DNA of 52,533 nucleotides from Comamonadaceae bacterium. Its GTDB lineage: Bacteria > Pseudomonadota > Gammaproteobacteria > Burkholderiales > Burkholderiaceae_C. The translations under genes and the position numbers were made by a program. Below are positions 45,642 through 52,533 of this stretch, in pieces. Position 1 is the first letter of the stretch, and every line of letters begins with the position of its first letter. The notes under the pieces were generated by a model. That model worked only from the letters and a program-made list of their open reading frames with translations. It searched no databases and was not told the DNA's origin. The stretch is from NCBI GenBank assembly GCA_947451385.1, contig CANFYZ010000014.1, positions 1 to 52,533 on the forward strand. Reading direction: 5' to 3'.

Positions 45642-47090
45642 ATGGGACAAAAACTGAAAATTGCCGGCTGGATCACCGTGGGTGCCATGGCCGGTGCGCT
45701 GACCACGGTGTCGCTGCAAACCGCCGCGCGCGGTGCTTTTGCGCCCCTGCCGTTGGAAGAGCTGCAACAGCTGGCGGCGGTTTTTGGCATGGTCAAAAGC
45801 GACTATGTGGAGCCGGTAGACGAGAAAAAACTCATCACCGAAGCCATCTCGGGCATGGTCGCCAGCCTGGACCCGCATTCGCAATACTTTGACAAGAAAA
45901 GCTACAAAGAATTCAGCGAAGGCACGACCGGCCGCTTTGTCGGCGTGGGCATTGAGATCAGCCAAGAAGACGGTTTGGTGAAAGTCGTCTCCCCCATCGA
46001 AGGCTCACCGGCCGACCGTGCGGGCCTGAAAACCAACGACCTGATCACCAAGATCGACGACACCTTCGTCAAAGGCCTGACGCTGAACGAAGCCGTCAAG
46101 CGCATGCGCGGCGAGCCCAACACCAAGGTGCTGTTGACGATCTTCCGCAAAGAAGAAAGCCGCACCTTCCCGGTGACCATCGTGCGCGAAGAAATCAAGA
46201 CCCAATCGGTCAAAGCCAAAGTGGTGCAGCCCGGTTACGGCTGGATCCGGGTCTCGCAGTTCCAAGAGCGCACAGTGGAAGACTTTGCCCGCAAGCTGGA
46301 AGACATGTACAAGCAAGACCCCAAGCTCAAAGGCTTGGTGCTGGACCTGCGCAACGACCCCGGCGGCTTGCTGGACGCGGCCGTGGCCTTGTCGGCTGCG
46401 TTCTTGCCAGACAACGTGACCGTGGTCTCCACCAACGGCCAGCTGGAAGAGAGCAAATTCGTCTACAAGGCCTCGCCCCAGTTTTGGCGGCGCAGCGCCA
46501 GCACCGACCCGATCGGGCGTTTGACCCAAGCCACCCAGGGCGCTTTCAAAAAAATCCCATTGGTGGTGTTGGTGAATGAAGGTTCCGCCTCGGCCAGCGA
46601 GATCGTCGCCGGTGCTTTGCAAGACCACCAACGCGCCACCTTGATGGGCAGCCAGACCTTTGGCAAGGGCTCGGTGCAAACCGTGCGCCAACTGGGTCCG
46701 GACACGGCCCTCAAAATCACCACCGCGCGCTACTACACGCCCAAAGGCCGGTCGATCCAAGCCAAAGGCATCGTGCCCGATGTGATGGTGGATGAAACCG
46801 AAAATGGCAGCCCGTTTGCGGTGTTGCGGACCCGCGAAGCGGATCTGGAAAAACATTTGGGTAACGGCAAAGAAGCTGAAACCAAAGACGCAGAACGCGA
46901 AAAAGCCCGCGAAGCGGCCATGAAGCGGCTGGAAGAAGAGTCCAAAAAACCGGTGGCCGAGCGGCGGCCGCCAGAGTTTGGCTCAGACAAAGACTTCCAA
47001 CTCAACCAAGCGCTGAACCAACTCAAAGGCCAACCGGTGCTGGTCAGCAAGACCCTGGCTGAGCGCAAAGAAGAGAAAAAAGACAAATAA
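45642..47090 (+). CDS. ctpA: C-terminal processing peptidase (S41 family, PDZ domain)
   Basis: 482 residues with an N-terminal signal or anchor (KIAGWITVGAMAGALTTVSL), so periplasmic. A PDZ domain (VGVGIEISQEDGLVKVVSPI ... GLKTNDLITKIDD) precedes the S41 protease core. The serine-lysine dyad is Ser317 in NEGSASASEIVAGAL and Lys342 in TFGKGSVQT, the 25-residue spacing seen in Prc/Tsp. The C-terminal ~90 residues are Lys/Glu-rich and charged. It trims or degrades periplasmic proteins from their C-termini. moeB follows after 16 bases. Confidence 0.96.
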   Translation: MGQKLKIAGWITVGAMAGALTTVSLQTAARGAFAPLPLEELQQLAAVFGMVKSDYVEPVDEKKLITEAISGMVASLDPHSQYFDKKSYKEFSEGTTGRFVGVGIEISQEDGLVKVVSPIEGSPADRAGLKTNDLITKIDDTFVKGLTLNEAVKRMRGEPNTKVLLTIFRKEESRTFPVTIVREEIKTQSVKAKVVQPGYGWIRVSQFQERTVEDFARKLEDMYKQDPKLKGLVLDLRNDPGGLLDAAVALSAAFLPDNVTVVSTNGQLEESKFVYKASPQFWRRSASTDPIGRLTQATQGAFKKIPLVVLVNEGSASASEIVAGALQDHQRATLMGSQTFGKGSVQTVRQLGPDTALKITTARYYTPKGRSIQAKGIVPDVMVDETENGSPFAVLRTREADLEKHLGNGKEAETKDAEREKAREAAMKRLEEESKKPVAERRPPEFGSDKDFQLNQALNQLKGQPVLVSKTLAERKEEKKDK

Positions 47091-47106
47091 ATTTGCCAGG
47101 CTTGTC

Positions 47107-47862
47107 ATGACCGACGACCAGCTGCTGCGCTACTCGCGCCATATCTTGCTCGATGAGCTGGGGATCGAAGGCCAAGAGCGCATCTTGGCTGCCCATGCGC
47201 TGGTGATTGGCGCAGGCGGATTGGGCTCCCCGGTGGCGTTGTACCTGGCCAGTGCGGGCGTAGGCCACATCACCTTGGTCGATCACGACACGGTGGACAC
47301 CACCAACTTGCAACGCCAAATTGCCCACACGCTGGAACGCGTGGGCCAACGCAAAGTCAACTCGGCCCAAGCGGCCATCCAAGCCATCAACCCCGATGTG
47401 CGTGTCACGGCGATTGCCGAGCGCGCCGATGCGGCGTTGCTGGACAGCCTGGTAGCGCAGGCCGATGTGGTGCTGGACTGCTGCGACAACTTTGCCACCC
47501 GCCAAGCGGTCAACCAGGCTTGCATGCGTCACGGCAAACCGCTGGTGTCGGGCGCGGCGATCCGCATGGACGGGCAGGTGTCGGTGTTCGACCCGCGCCA
47601 AGCTGACTCGCCTTGCTATGCCTGCGTGTTTCCGCCCGAACCGGCCCCCGAAGAAACCCGCTGCGCCACGATGGGCGTGTTTGCGCCCCTGGTCGGAATC
47701 GTCGGCACCGTGCAAGCGGCCGAAGCGTTGAAACTGATCACTCAAGCGGGCAGTTCACTCGCCGGACGGCTGCTGATGCTGGACGCGCGCCACATGGACT
47801 GGAGCGAGGTACGCCTACAGCGCCATGCGGATTGCCCGGTGTGCAGTGGCTTGCGGGCTTGA
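47107..47862 (+). CDS. moeB: Molybdopterin-synthase adenylyltransferase (MoeB/ThiF/HesA family)
   Basis: 251 residues. The ATP-binding Rossmann motif is VIGAGGLGSPVALYLASAGVG, followed by DHDTVDTTNLQRQIAHT, typical of E1-like enzymes. Two CxxC pairs (CYAC and CPVC) should bind zinc, and ETRCATMGVFAP is the conserved crossover-loop region. It adenylates the C-terminus of MoaD (or ThiS) so that sulfur can be added. Molybdopterin made this way would serve both formate dehydrogenases here. ThiF cannot be fully excluded. Confidence 0.92.
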   Translation: MTDDQLLRYSRHILLDELGIEGQERILAAHALVIGAGGLGSPVALYLASAGVGHITLVDHDTVDTTNLQRQIAHTLERVGQRKVNSAQAAIQAINPDVRVTAIAERADAALLDSLVAQADVVLDCCDNFATRQAVNQACMRHGKPLVSGAAIRMDGQVSVFDPRQADSPCYACVFPPEPAPEETRCATMGVFAPLVGIVGTVQAAEALKLITQAGSSLAGRLLMLDARHMDWSEVRLQRHADCPVCSGLRA

Positions 47863-47895
47863 GTCAAAAAGCCCCTGAAGTGGCGATCAGCCGAT

Positions 47896-48600
47896 TCAAA
47901 AGCGCTTGTCGCGCAGCACCTTGAGCACGTCAGAGCGGAACTCGCGGCCGTACAAAATCAGCACCACCAAAGCGGTGGCGGCGATCAGGGCAAAGGGTGA
48001 AAAAAACCAGGCCATCGCAGCAAACGAAAAATAGTAGGCGCGCAAGCCGTCGTTGAAGGTTTCTGCGGCCGCGCCGACCAACTCTCCGGCGCGGTTCGCC
48101 AGCGCTGTCCGGTCATGCAGACCCTGGGCAAACTCCTCGGCTGGCGGCATGGCACCGATGACCAGCGCGACAAAGGTGTATTGCCGCATTGACCAAGAAA
48201 AGCGAAAGAACGCATACACAAAGATGCCGGTCAGCACCAGGATCTTGAATTCAAACACCAGCATCGGTGTCTGGGTAGCGAACGGGATCTCACGCACCAG
48301 TTCGGCGGCTTTGTCGGTGGTGCCCATCAAGGCCATCAAGCCGCCAATGATGATGATGGTGGTGGACGAGAAAAAAGACGGCGTATGCGACAGGTTTTGC
48401 GTGATCACACCGTCCAGCATGCGCGGGTCGCGCGCGGTGGCCTGCAGCATCCACAAGCATCTGTAGCGGTTGGTGGTGGCGATCAACGAACGCTCATGCA
48501 TGCCCCAGCGTTTGGCGAAGACGGCGTAGCCCATCCACATGGCAAAAAAAATGCCCATGGCCAACCAGTCGACCAGGGGCAAGAGAGTGATGATCTTCAT
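47896..48600 (-). CDS. DUF599 membrane protein
   Basis: About 234 residues from ATG 48600 (MKIITLLPLVDWLAMG). Four hydrophobic helices are visible: near the N-terminus, TTIIIIGGLMALMG, MLVFEFKILVLTGIFVYAFF, and near the C-terminus FFSPFALIAATALVVLIL. The conserved FRFSWSMRQYTFVALVIGAMP and NDGLRAYYFSFAAMAWF match the uncharacterised DUF599 family. Function is unknown. The gene converges with moeB. Confidence 0.87.
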   Translation of the reverse strand: MKIITLLPLVDWLAMGIFFAMWMGYAVFAKRWGMHERSLIATTNRYRCLWMLQATARDPRMLDGVITQNLSHTPSFFSSTTIIIIGGLMALMGTTDKAAELVREIPFATQTPMLVFEFKILVLTGIFVYAFFRFSWSMRQYTFVALVIGAMPPAEEFAQGLHDRTALANRAGELVGAAAETFNDGLRAYYFSFAAMAWFFSPFALIAATALVVLILYGREFRSDVLKVLRDKRF

Positions 48601-48683
48601 GCCACTATGGTAGCGGCTTCTGTGGCGCAACGCGGCCCACAGACCCTGACCCACTTGTGCAGGCCAGGTGCTTCACATTGACC

Positions 48684-49217
48684 TTAACCGCGCAGTTTGG
48701 CGGCCACAGCAGCCACGCGCTCGCCGTAGGCTTTGGCCGTGTCCAAATCGCCTTGGGGAATGTCTTCGGCCGGGCTGGTCGGGCCGACCTGGGCCATCAC
48801 GCCCGAGTTGGAGCCGATGCGGTTGATGGTGCCGTCGTTCATCGAAGGCTGGCCCACCCAGACCATGGCTTGCTGCATGGCCAAGGTGATGAAGTACTGG
48901 ATCGTCGACAGTTTGTCGCCACTGGGGCTGGCCGAGATGGTGAAGCCGCCGGCCACTTTGTCTTTCCAGGCGCTGGTGAACCAACGCTTGGAAGTGGCAT
49001 CGGCAAATTTTTTGAACTGCCAAGAGGCCATGCCCATGTAAGTGGGCGAACCAAAGATGATCGCGTCGGCGGCGTCCAAAGCGGCCCAATCGGCTTCGGT
49101 GATGTTGCCGTCGGCATCGATGGCAATGATTTGCGCGTTGGCGCCTTGCGCCACAAATTGCGCCACGCGTTGGGTGTGGCCGTAGCCTGAGTGGTAAACA
49201 ACAACGGTTTTAGCCAT
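48684..49217 (-). CDS. Flavodoxin-fold NAD(P)H oxidoreductase (WrbA-like)
   Basis: 177 residues. The FMN-binding loop is VVYHSGYGHTQRVAQ, and FGSPTYMGMASWQFKKFAD matches the second flavin-binding stretch of WrbA-like proteins. It is shorter than WrbA (~200). It lies 62 bases after the pirin gene on the same strand, and the two probably form one unit divergent from the LysR gene. A quinone or electrophile-reducing role is likely but inferred. Confidence 0.88.
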   Translation of the reverse strand: MAKTVVVYHSGYGHTQRVAQFVAQGANAQIIAIDADGNITEADWAALDAADAIIFGSPTYMGMASWQFKKFADATSKRWFTSAWKDKVAGGFTISASPSGDKLSTIQYFITLAMQQAMVWVGQPSMNDGTINRIGSNSGVMAQVGPTSPAEDIPQGDLDTAKAYGERVAAVAAKLRG

Positions 49218-49279
49218 GAGAAAACTCCTGAAAGGTTGAGAGTGGGGTTAAAAAATGCAGAGAAAAATAGGGGGAAATT

Positions 49280-49981
49280 TCAAGCGGCCAGATCGAACAC
49301 CAGCACCTCGGCCCCTTGGCCCTGGCTGAGTGTGAGTTGGCTTTCGGCTTCGATCCGTGCGGCATCACCCGCCTGCAGCGTCAGGCCGTTCACCTGCAAC
49401 TGACCTTGCACCAAGTGCACATAGGCTTTGCGCGCCGGGTTCAGCGCCAGGGTGGCGGACTCGCTGCCGTCAAACAAGCCTGCATACAGGGCCGCATCGG
49501 CCGAAATCTTGACCGCATGGCCTTCGCCTTGCGGCGAAGCAATCAATTGCAGCTGCCCACGCTTGGCGTTGACGGGCACCGTTTTTTGCTCGTAGCTGGG
49601 GGCAATGCCCATCACATTCGGCTCGATCCAGATCTGGAAAAAATGCGTTTGCTGCCCTTCGGCATGGTTGAACTCGCTGTGCATCACGCCCTTGCCGGCG
49701 CTCATGCGCTGCACATCGCCGGGCGGAATGCCTTTGACATTGCCCATGCTGTCTTTGTGCGCCAGATTGCCCGACAGCACGTAGCTGATGATTTCCATGT
49801 CGCGGTGCCCGTGGGTGCCAAAACCGGTGCCGGGCGCGATACGGTCTTCGTTGATCACGCGCAAATTGCCCCAGCCCATGTGCGCCGGATCGTAGTAACC
49901 CGCGAACGAAAAGCTGTGAAAGGATTTGAGCCAACCATGATCGGCATAACCCCGATCGCCACTGGAACGCAAAGTCAACAT
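49280..49981 (-). CDS. Pirin family protein (YhhW-like)
   Basis: 233 residues. The N-terminal cupin has FHSFSFAGYYDPAHMGWGNLRVINED, then GFGTHGHRDMEIISYVLSG and GVMHSEFNHAE, which provide the metal-binding His/Glu set of pirins. Bacterial YhhW homologues have quercetin 2,3-dioxygenase activity in vitro; the physiological role is unclear. The gene is followed by a flavodoxin-type reductase and is divergent from a LysR regulator. Confidence 0.92.
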   Translation of the reverse strand: MLTLRSSGDRGYADHGWLKSFHSFSFAGYYDPAHMGWGNLRVINEDRIAPGTGFGTHGHRDMEIISYVLSGNLAHKDSMGNVKGIPPGDVQRMSAGKGVMHSEFNHAEGQQTHFFQIWIEPNVMGIAPSYEQKTVPVNAKRGQLQLIASPQGEGHAVKISADAALYAGLFDGSESATLALNPARKAYVHLVQGQLQVNGLTLQAGDAARIEAESQLTLSQGQGAEVLVFDLAA

Positions 49982-50059
49982 GTTTCACCTCGATGTCTTT
50001 TGAAGCTTGACTGTAGTGCCAACCCCTGTCCGTGGGATGCCAAAAATTCGCCGTCATCA

Positions 50060-50074
50060 TTCAATATTTTTGAA
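50060..50074. promoter_or_regulatory. Putative LysR-type operator between pirin and lysR genes
   Basis: TTCAA (50060-50064) and TTGAA (50070-50074) form a perfect inverted repeat with a 5-base spacer and contain the T-N11-A pattern of LysR-type binding sites. The site lies in the 109-base gap between the two divergent genes, 16 bases ahead of the regulator start, as expected for autoregulation. Confidence 0.5.
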
Positions 50075-50090
50075 ATAAAATACATTCAAC

Positions 50091-51032
50091 ATGCAAACTC
50101 CTCGCGACATTCTGACCCCTGAAGCCTTGGCCATGCTGCAAACCATCGGCCACACGGGCAGCTTTGCCGCCGCCGCGCGCACTCTGGGCCTGGTGCCGAG
50201 CGCGCTGACTTACCGGGTTCGGCAAATCGAGGACGCTTTGGATGTCTTGCTGTTCGACCGCAGCAGCAAGCAAGCCCAGCCCACCGCCGCCGGGCAAGAG
50301 CTGCTGCGCGAAGCCGCGCGCTTGCTCAGCGATGTGGACGCGGTCGCAAACCGCGTCAAGCGCGTGGCCACTGGCTGGGAGGCGGTTTTGACGGTCGCGG
50401 TCGACAGCATCGTGGCGCGCAACGTGGTGATGGAGCTGTGCGAAGCTTTTTTGGCCATGCACCCGCCGACCCGGCTGAGGCTGCGGCACGAAACCCTGTC
50501 AGGCACGCTCAACGCCCTGACCTCGGGCCAAGCCGATCTGGCCCTGGGTGTGCTGCTGCCCACGGGTTTGAGTTCTGACTTTGCGCACCTGCCGCTGGGC
50601 CCGTTGGAGTTTGTCTTCGCGGTGGCACCGCACCACCCCTTGGCTGCGATGCCCGAGCCCCTGAGCGACGAGCTGCTGCAACAGCACCGCGCCGTGGCCG
50701 TGGCCGACTCGGTGCCGCGCGGCACCGGACTGACCGTGGGTTTGCTGGGCGGGCAAGACGTGTTCACCGTGCCCGACATGGCCAGCAAACTCGACGCCCA
50801 GCTGCGCGGTTTGGGCGGCGGATTTTTGCCTTTGTCCATGGTCCAGCCCTACCTCCCCAGCGGCCGCCTGGTGACCAAAAAAGTAAGCCGCGCTCAGCGT
50901 ATAGGGGAAACTCACTACGCCTGGCGAAACAGCCGCAAAGCCGCGCCAGGCAAGGCTTTGCAGTGGTGGCTGCAGCAATTACAAAGCAAAACTACACAGC
51001 AGGCCTTGCTGCAGCCGCAATATCGTGTTTAG
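50091..51032 (+). CDS. LysR-family transcriptional regulator
   Basis: 313 residues. The N-terminal winged helix-turn-helix is MLQTIGHTGSFAAAARTLGLVPSALTYR-like (~14-40), followed by the linker helix ending LLREAARLLSDVDAV. The effector-binding domain follows (~95-300), with LRLRHETLSGTLNALTSGQADLALG. It is divergent from the pirin-flavodoxin genes, its likely targets. The effector cannot be read from sequence. Confidence 0.94.
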   Translation: MQTPRDILTPEALAMLQTIGHTGSFAAAARTLGLVPSALTYRVRQIEDALDVLLFDRSSKQAQPTAAGQELLREAARLLSDVDAVANRVKRVATGWEAVLTVAVDSIVARNVVMELCEAFLAMHPPTRLRLRHETLSGTLNALTSGQADLALGVLLPTGLSSDFAHLPLGPLEFVFAVAPHHPLAAMPEPLSDELLQQHRAVAVADSVPRGTGLTVGLLGGQDVFTVPDMASKLDAQLRGLGGGFLPLSMVQPYLPSGRLVTKKVSRAQRIGETHYAWRNSRKAAPGKALQWWLQQLQSKTTQQALLQPQYRV

Positions 51033-51050
51033 AGCGTGTAGAGTAAGCGC

Positions 51051-52085
51051 ATGACACAACATTTCGCCATCATCGGCGCCGGCATTGCCGGCATCACTTG
51101 CGCCCGCACCTTGGTTCAAGCCGGTCACCGCGTGACGGTTTTTGAAAAAAGCCGCGGCTTAGGCGGGCGCATGAGCACCCGCAGCACGCCCTTTGGCAGC
51201 TTTGACCACGGCGCTCAGTACTTCACCGTGCGCGATCCCCGCTTTGCCCAGGCCATTGAAACGGCACCCGGCGTGTGCAAGCCCTGGAGCGCCAACGCCG
51301 TGCGCGTGCTCGACGCCATGGGCCGCGTGGTGGAGGCCGCCTTGCCCCACCGCGAGCCGCATTGGGTGGCCAAACCCGGCATGAACGCTCTGGTCAAAGC
51401 CTGGGCCCAGCCGCTGAGCGCGCAAGTGCAGCTCGGCTCCCAGGTGCAACGCATCTCGCGTGATGCCTTGTACAAACACCAATGGCAGCTGCATACCGCT
51501 GGCGAAGAAAACACCCAACAGGTGTTTGGCGGCTTCGATGGTGTGCTGCTGGCCATCCCTCCGCTGCAGGCCCAGGCGCTGCTGCGTGACTCGAACCTGG
51601 CACCGGCCATCAGCAAACAAATCGATGCGGTGCAAGTGGCGCCCTGCTGGACCTTGATGGTGGCCTTTCCGCATGCGGCGCAACCCATCACCCTGGGCCC
51701 GCAATGGAACGCCGCACGCAGCAACCACCACCGGGTGGCCTGGCTGGCGCGTGAATCTTCCAAGCCCGGTCGCAACCAGTTGGAGCGCTGGACCATCCAG
51801 GCCAGCGCCGCATGGTCGCAAGAACATCTGGAAGATGCACCCGAGCGCGTGCAAGCCAAGTTGCTCAAAGCGTTTTCTGAAATCACCGGCATCCGCGCCA
51901 CCCCGGCCCACGCCGATGTGCACCGCTGGCGCTACGCCAAAACCCTGCAGCCCTTGGGCCACAGCCATGTGTGGGACAACAAGCTGGGCATCGGCGTGTG
52001 TGGCGACTGGTGCCTGGGACACCGGGTTGAAGACGGCTTTGTCTCCGGCCTGGAACTGTCGTTGGCCGTCGCAAAAAGTCGCTGA
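51051..52085 (+). CDS. FAD/NAD(P)-dependent oxidoreductase (renalase-like amine oxidase fold)
   Basis: 344 residues. The Rossmann FAD motif is [30 protein letters not shown]-like at the N-terminus (~6-35), followed by [23 protein letters not shown], a signature of the renalase-related family. The C-terminus [21 protein letters not shown] closes the FAD site. The substrate is unknown. It follows the LysR gene by 18 bases and precedes gluQ. Confidence 0.9.
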   Translation: MTQHFAIIGAGIAGITCARTLVQAGHRVTVFEKSRGLGGRMSTRSTPFGSFDHGAQYFTVRDPRFAQAIETAPGVCKPWSANAVRVLDAMGRVVEAALPHREPHWVAKPGMNALVKAWAQPLSAQVQLGSQVQRISRDALYKHQWQLHTAGEENTQQVFGGFDGVLLAIPPLQAQALLRDSNLAPAISKQIDAVQVAPCWTLMVAFPHAAQPITLGPQWNAARSNHHRVAWLARESSKPGRNQLERWTIQASAAWSQEHLEDAPERVQAKLLKAFSEITGIRATPAHADVHRWRYAKTLQPLGHSHVWDNKLGIGVCGDWCLGHRVEDGFVSGLELSLAVAKSR

Positions 52086-52123
52086 GCGACAGCGCACCCG
52101 GCGTGAGCGCAAGGCAGGCTGAA

Positions 52124-52533
52124 GTGAGTGGCTTGGCCCCTGCAGACGCTGAAGACGCTGCAAACGCTAAAGAGGCTTCAGACGCTTCAGCCCGCGTCAA
52201 CCCCAGTTACATCGGGCGCTTTGCGCCCTCGCCCACCGGCCCCCTGCATGCCGGCTCGTTGGTAGCGGCGCTGGCCAGTTGGCTCGATGCCCGCGCGCAC
52301 GGCGGGCGCTGGCTGGTGCGCATCGAAGACGTGGACACGCCGCGCTGCATCCCCGGCGCGACAGACCTCATCTTGCAACAACTCGCGGCCTGCGGCCTGC
52401 ACAGCGACGGCCCGGTGCTGCACCAGTCAGAACGCTCACCGCATTACCAAGCCGCGCTCGAGCGTTTGATCGCACAAGGTCTGGTCTACCCCTGTGGCTG
52501 CACGCGCAAAGAGATCGAATCCGCCCAAAGTCA
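52124..52533 (+). CDS. gluQ: Glutamyl-Q tRNA(Asp) synthetase, 3'-truncated by window edge
   Basis: The reading frame runs off the window. The class I core begins [22 protein letters not shown], with the HAGS form of HIGH used by GluQ rather than GltX, followed by [10 protein letters not shown] and [28 protein letters not shown] is the zinc-binding cysteine region of GluQ. GluQ glutamylates queuosine in tRNA-Asp. The start is uncertain: GTG 52124 (AAGG nine bases upstream) or GTG 52103. Either way an acidic, Ala-rich leader of 19-26 residues, from repeated GACGCT-like units, precedes the core. Confidence 0.9.
   Translation, partial: MSGLAPADAEDAANAKEASDASARVNPSYIGRFAPSPTGPLHAGSLVAALASWLDARAHGGRWLVRIEDVDTPRCIPGATDLILQQLAACGLHSDGPVLHQSERSPHYQAALERLIAQGLVYPCGCTRKEIESAQS

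Overview
The window looks like chromosomal DNA of a betaproteobacterium of the Comamonadaceae type (Limnohabitans/Rhodoferax/Hydrogenophaga-like). The basis is high G+C, betaproteobacterial gene orders such as rhodanese-grxC-secB-gpsA, and an aerobic benzoyl-CoA (box) pathway. The genus assignment is inference from gene content; no search was run.

Layout. (1) 1-4408 is the right end of a BREX phage-defence island: the tail of pglZ, a brxL variant whose Lon-like protease part appears to be replaced by a MIT_C-like domain, and a DUF262/HNH nuclease gene related to BrxU/GmrSD. It is visibly poorer in G+C than the rest and ends beside the 3' end of tRNA-Ser(CGA), with a structured inverted repeat between. 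(2) 4588-9394 is housekeeping: tRNA-Ser, serS, an fkpB-like isomerase with ispH, radC, an Smr-domain protein and a truncated haemoglobin. (3) 9416-22603, all on the minus strand, holds an FtsX-like permease and a respiratory formate dehydrogenase cluster: DUF3305, DUF3306, polyferredoxin, TorD-like chaperone, Tat-target peptide, alpha, beta, lipoprotein, gamma, secreted peptide and fdhD. (4) 22680-34567 is the box cluster: boxC, boxB, boxA, then a cytosolic NAD-linked formate dehydrogenase (fused GB subunit and alpha) joined to boxA by ATGA overlaps, with boxR and a divergent benzoate-CoA ligase gene. (5) 34580-52533 is mostly housekeeping: SRAP protein, apbC, metG, SulP transporter, DUF3460, scpA, panC, gpsA, secB, grxC, rhodanese, gpmA, ctpA, moeB, DUF599, flavodoxin, pirin, LysR, FAD oxidoreductase and the start of gluQ.

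How it works together. Benzoate is activated by BclA, epoxidised by BoxAB and ring-opened by BoxC, which releases formate. The NAD-linked formate dehydrogenase encoded directly after boxA would turn that formate into CO2 and NADH in the cytoplasm. The membrane formate dehydrogenase further downstream could feed formate electrons to quinone. BoxR should repress the divergent box promoters until benzoyl-CoA accumulates: a TGCA-N6-TGCA site lies between boxR and bclA, and its ATGCACTTTA core recurs at the boxC promoter. boxD, needed for the next step, is not in the window.

The most unusual items are the BrxL variant with a MIT_C-like C-terminus, the box/formate dehydrogenase operon, and an SRAP protein that lacks the catalytic Cys2.
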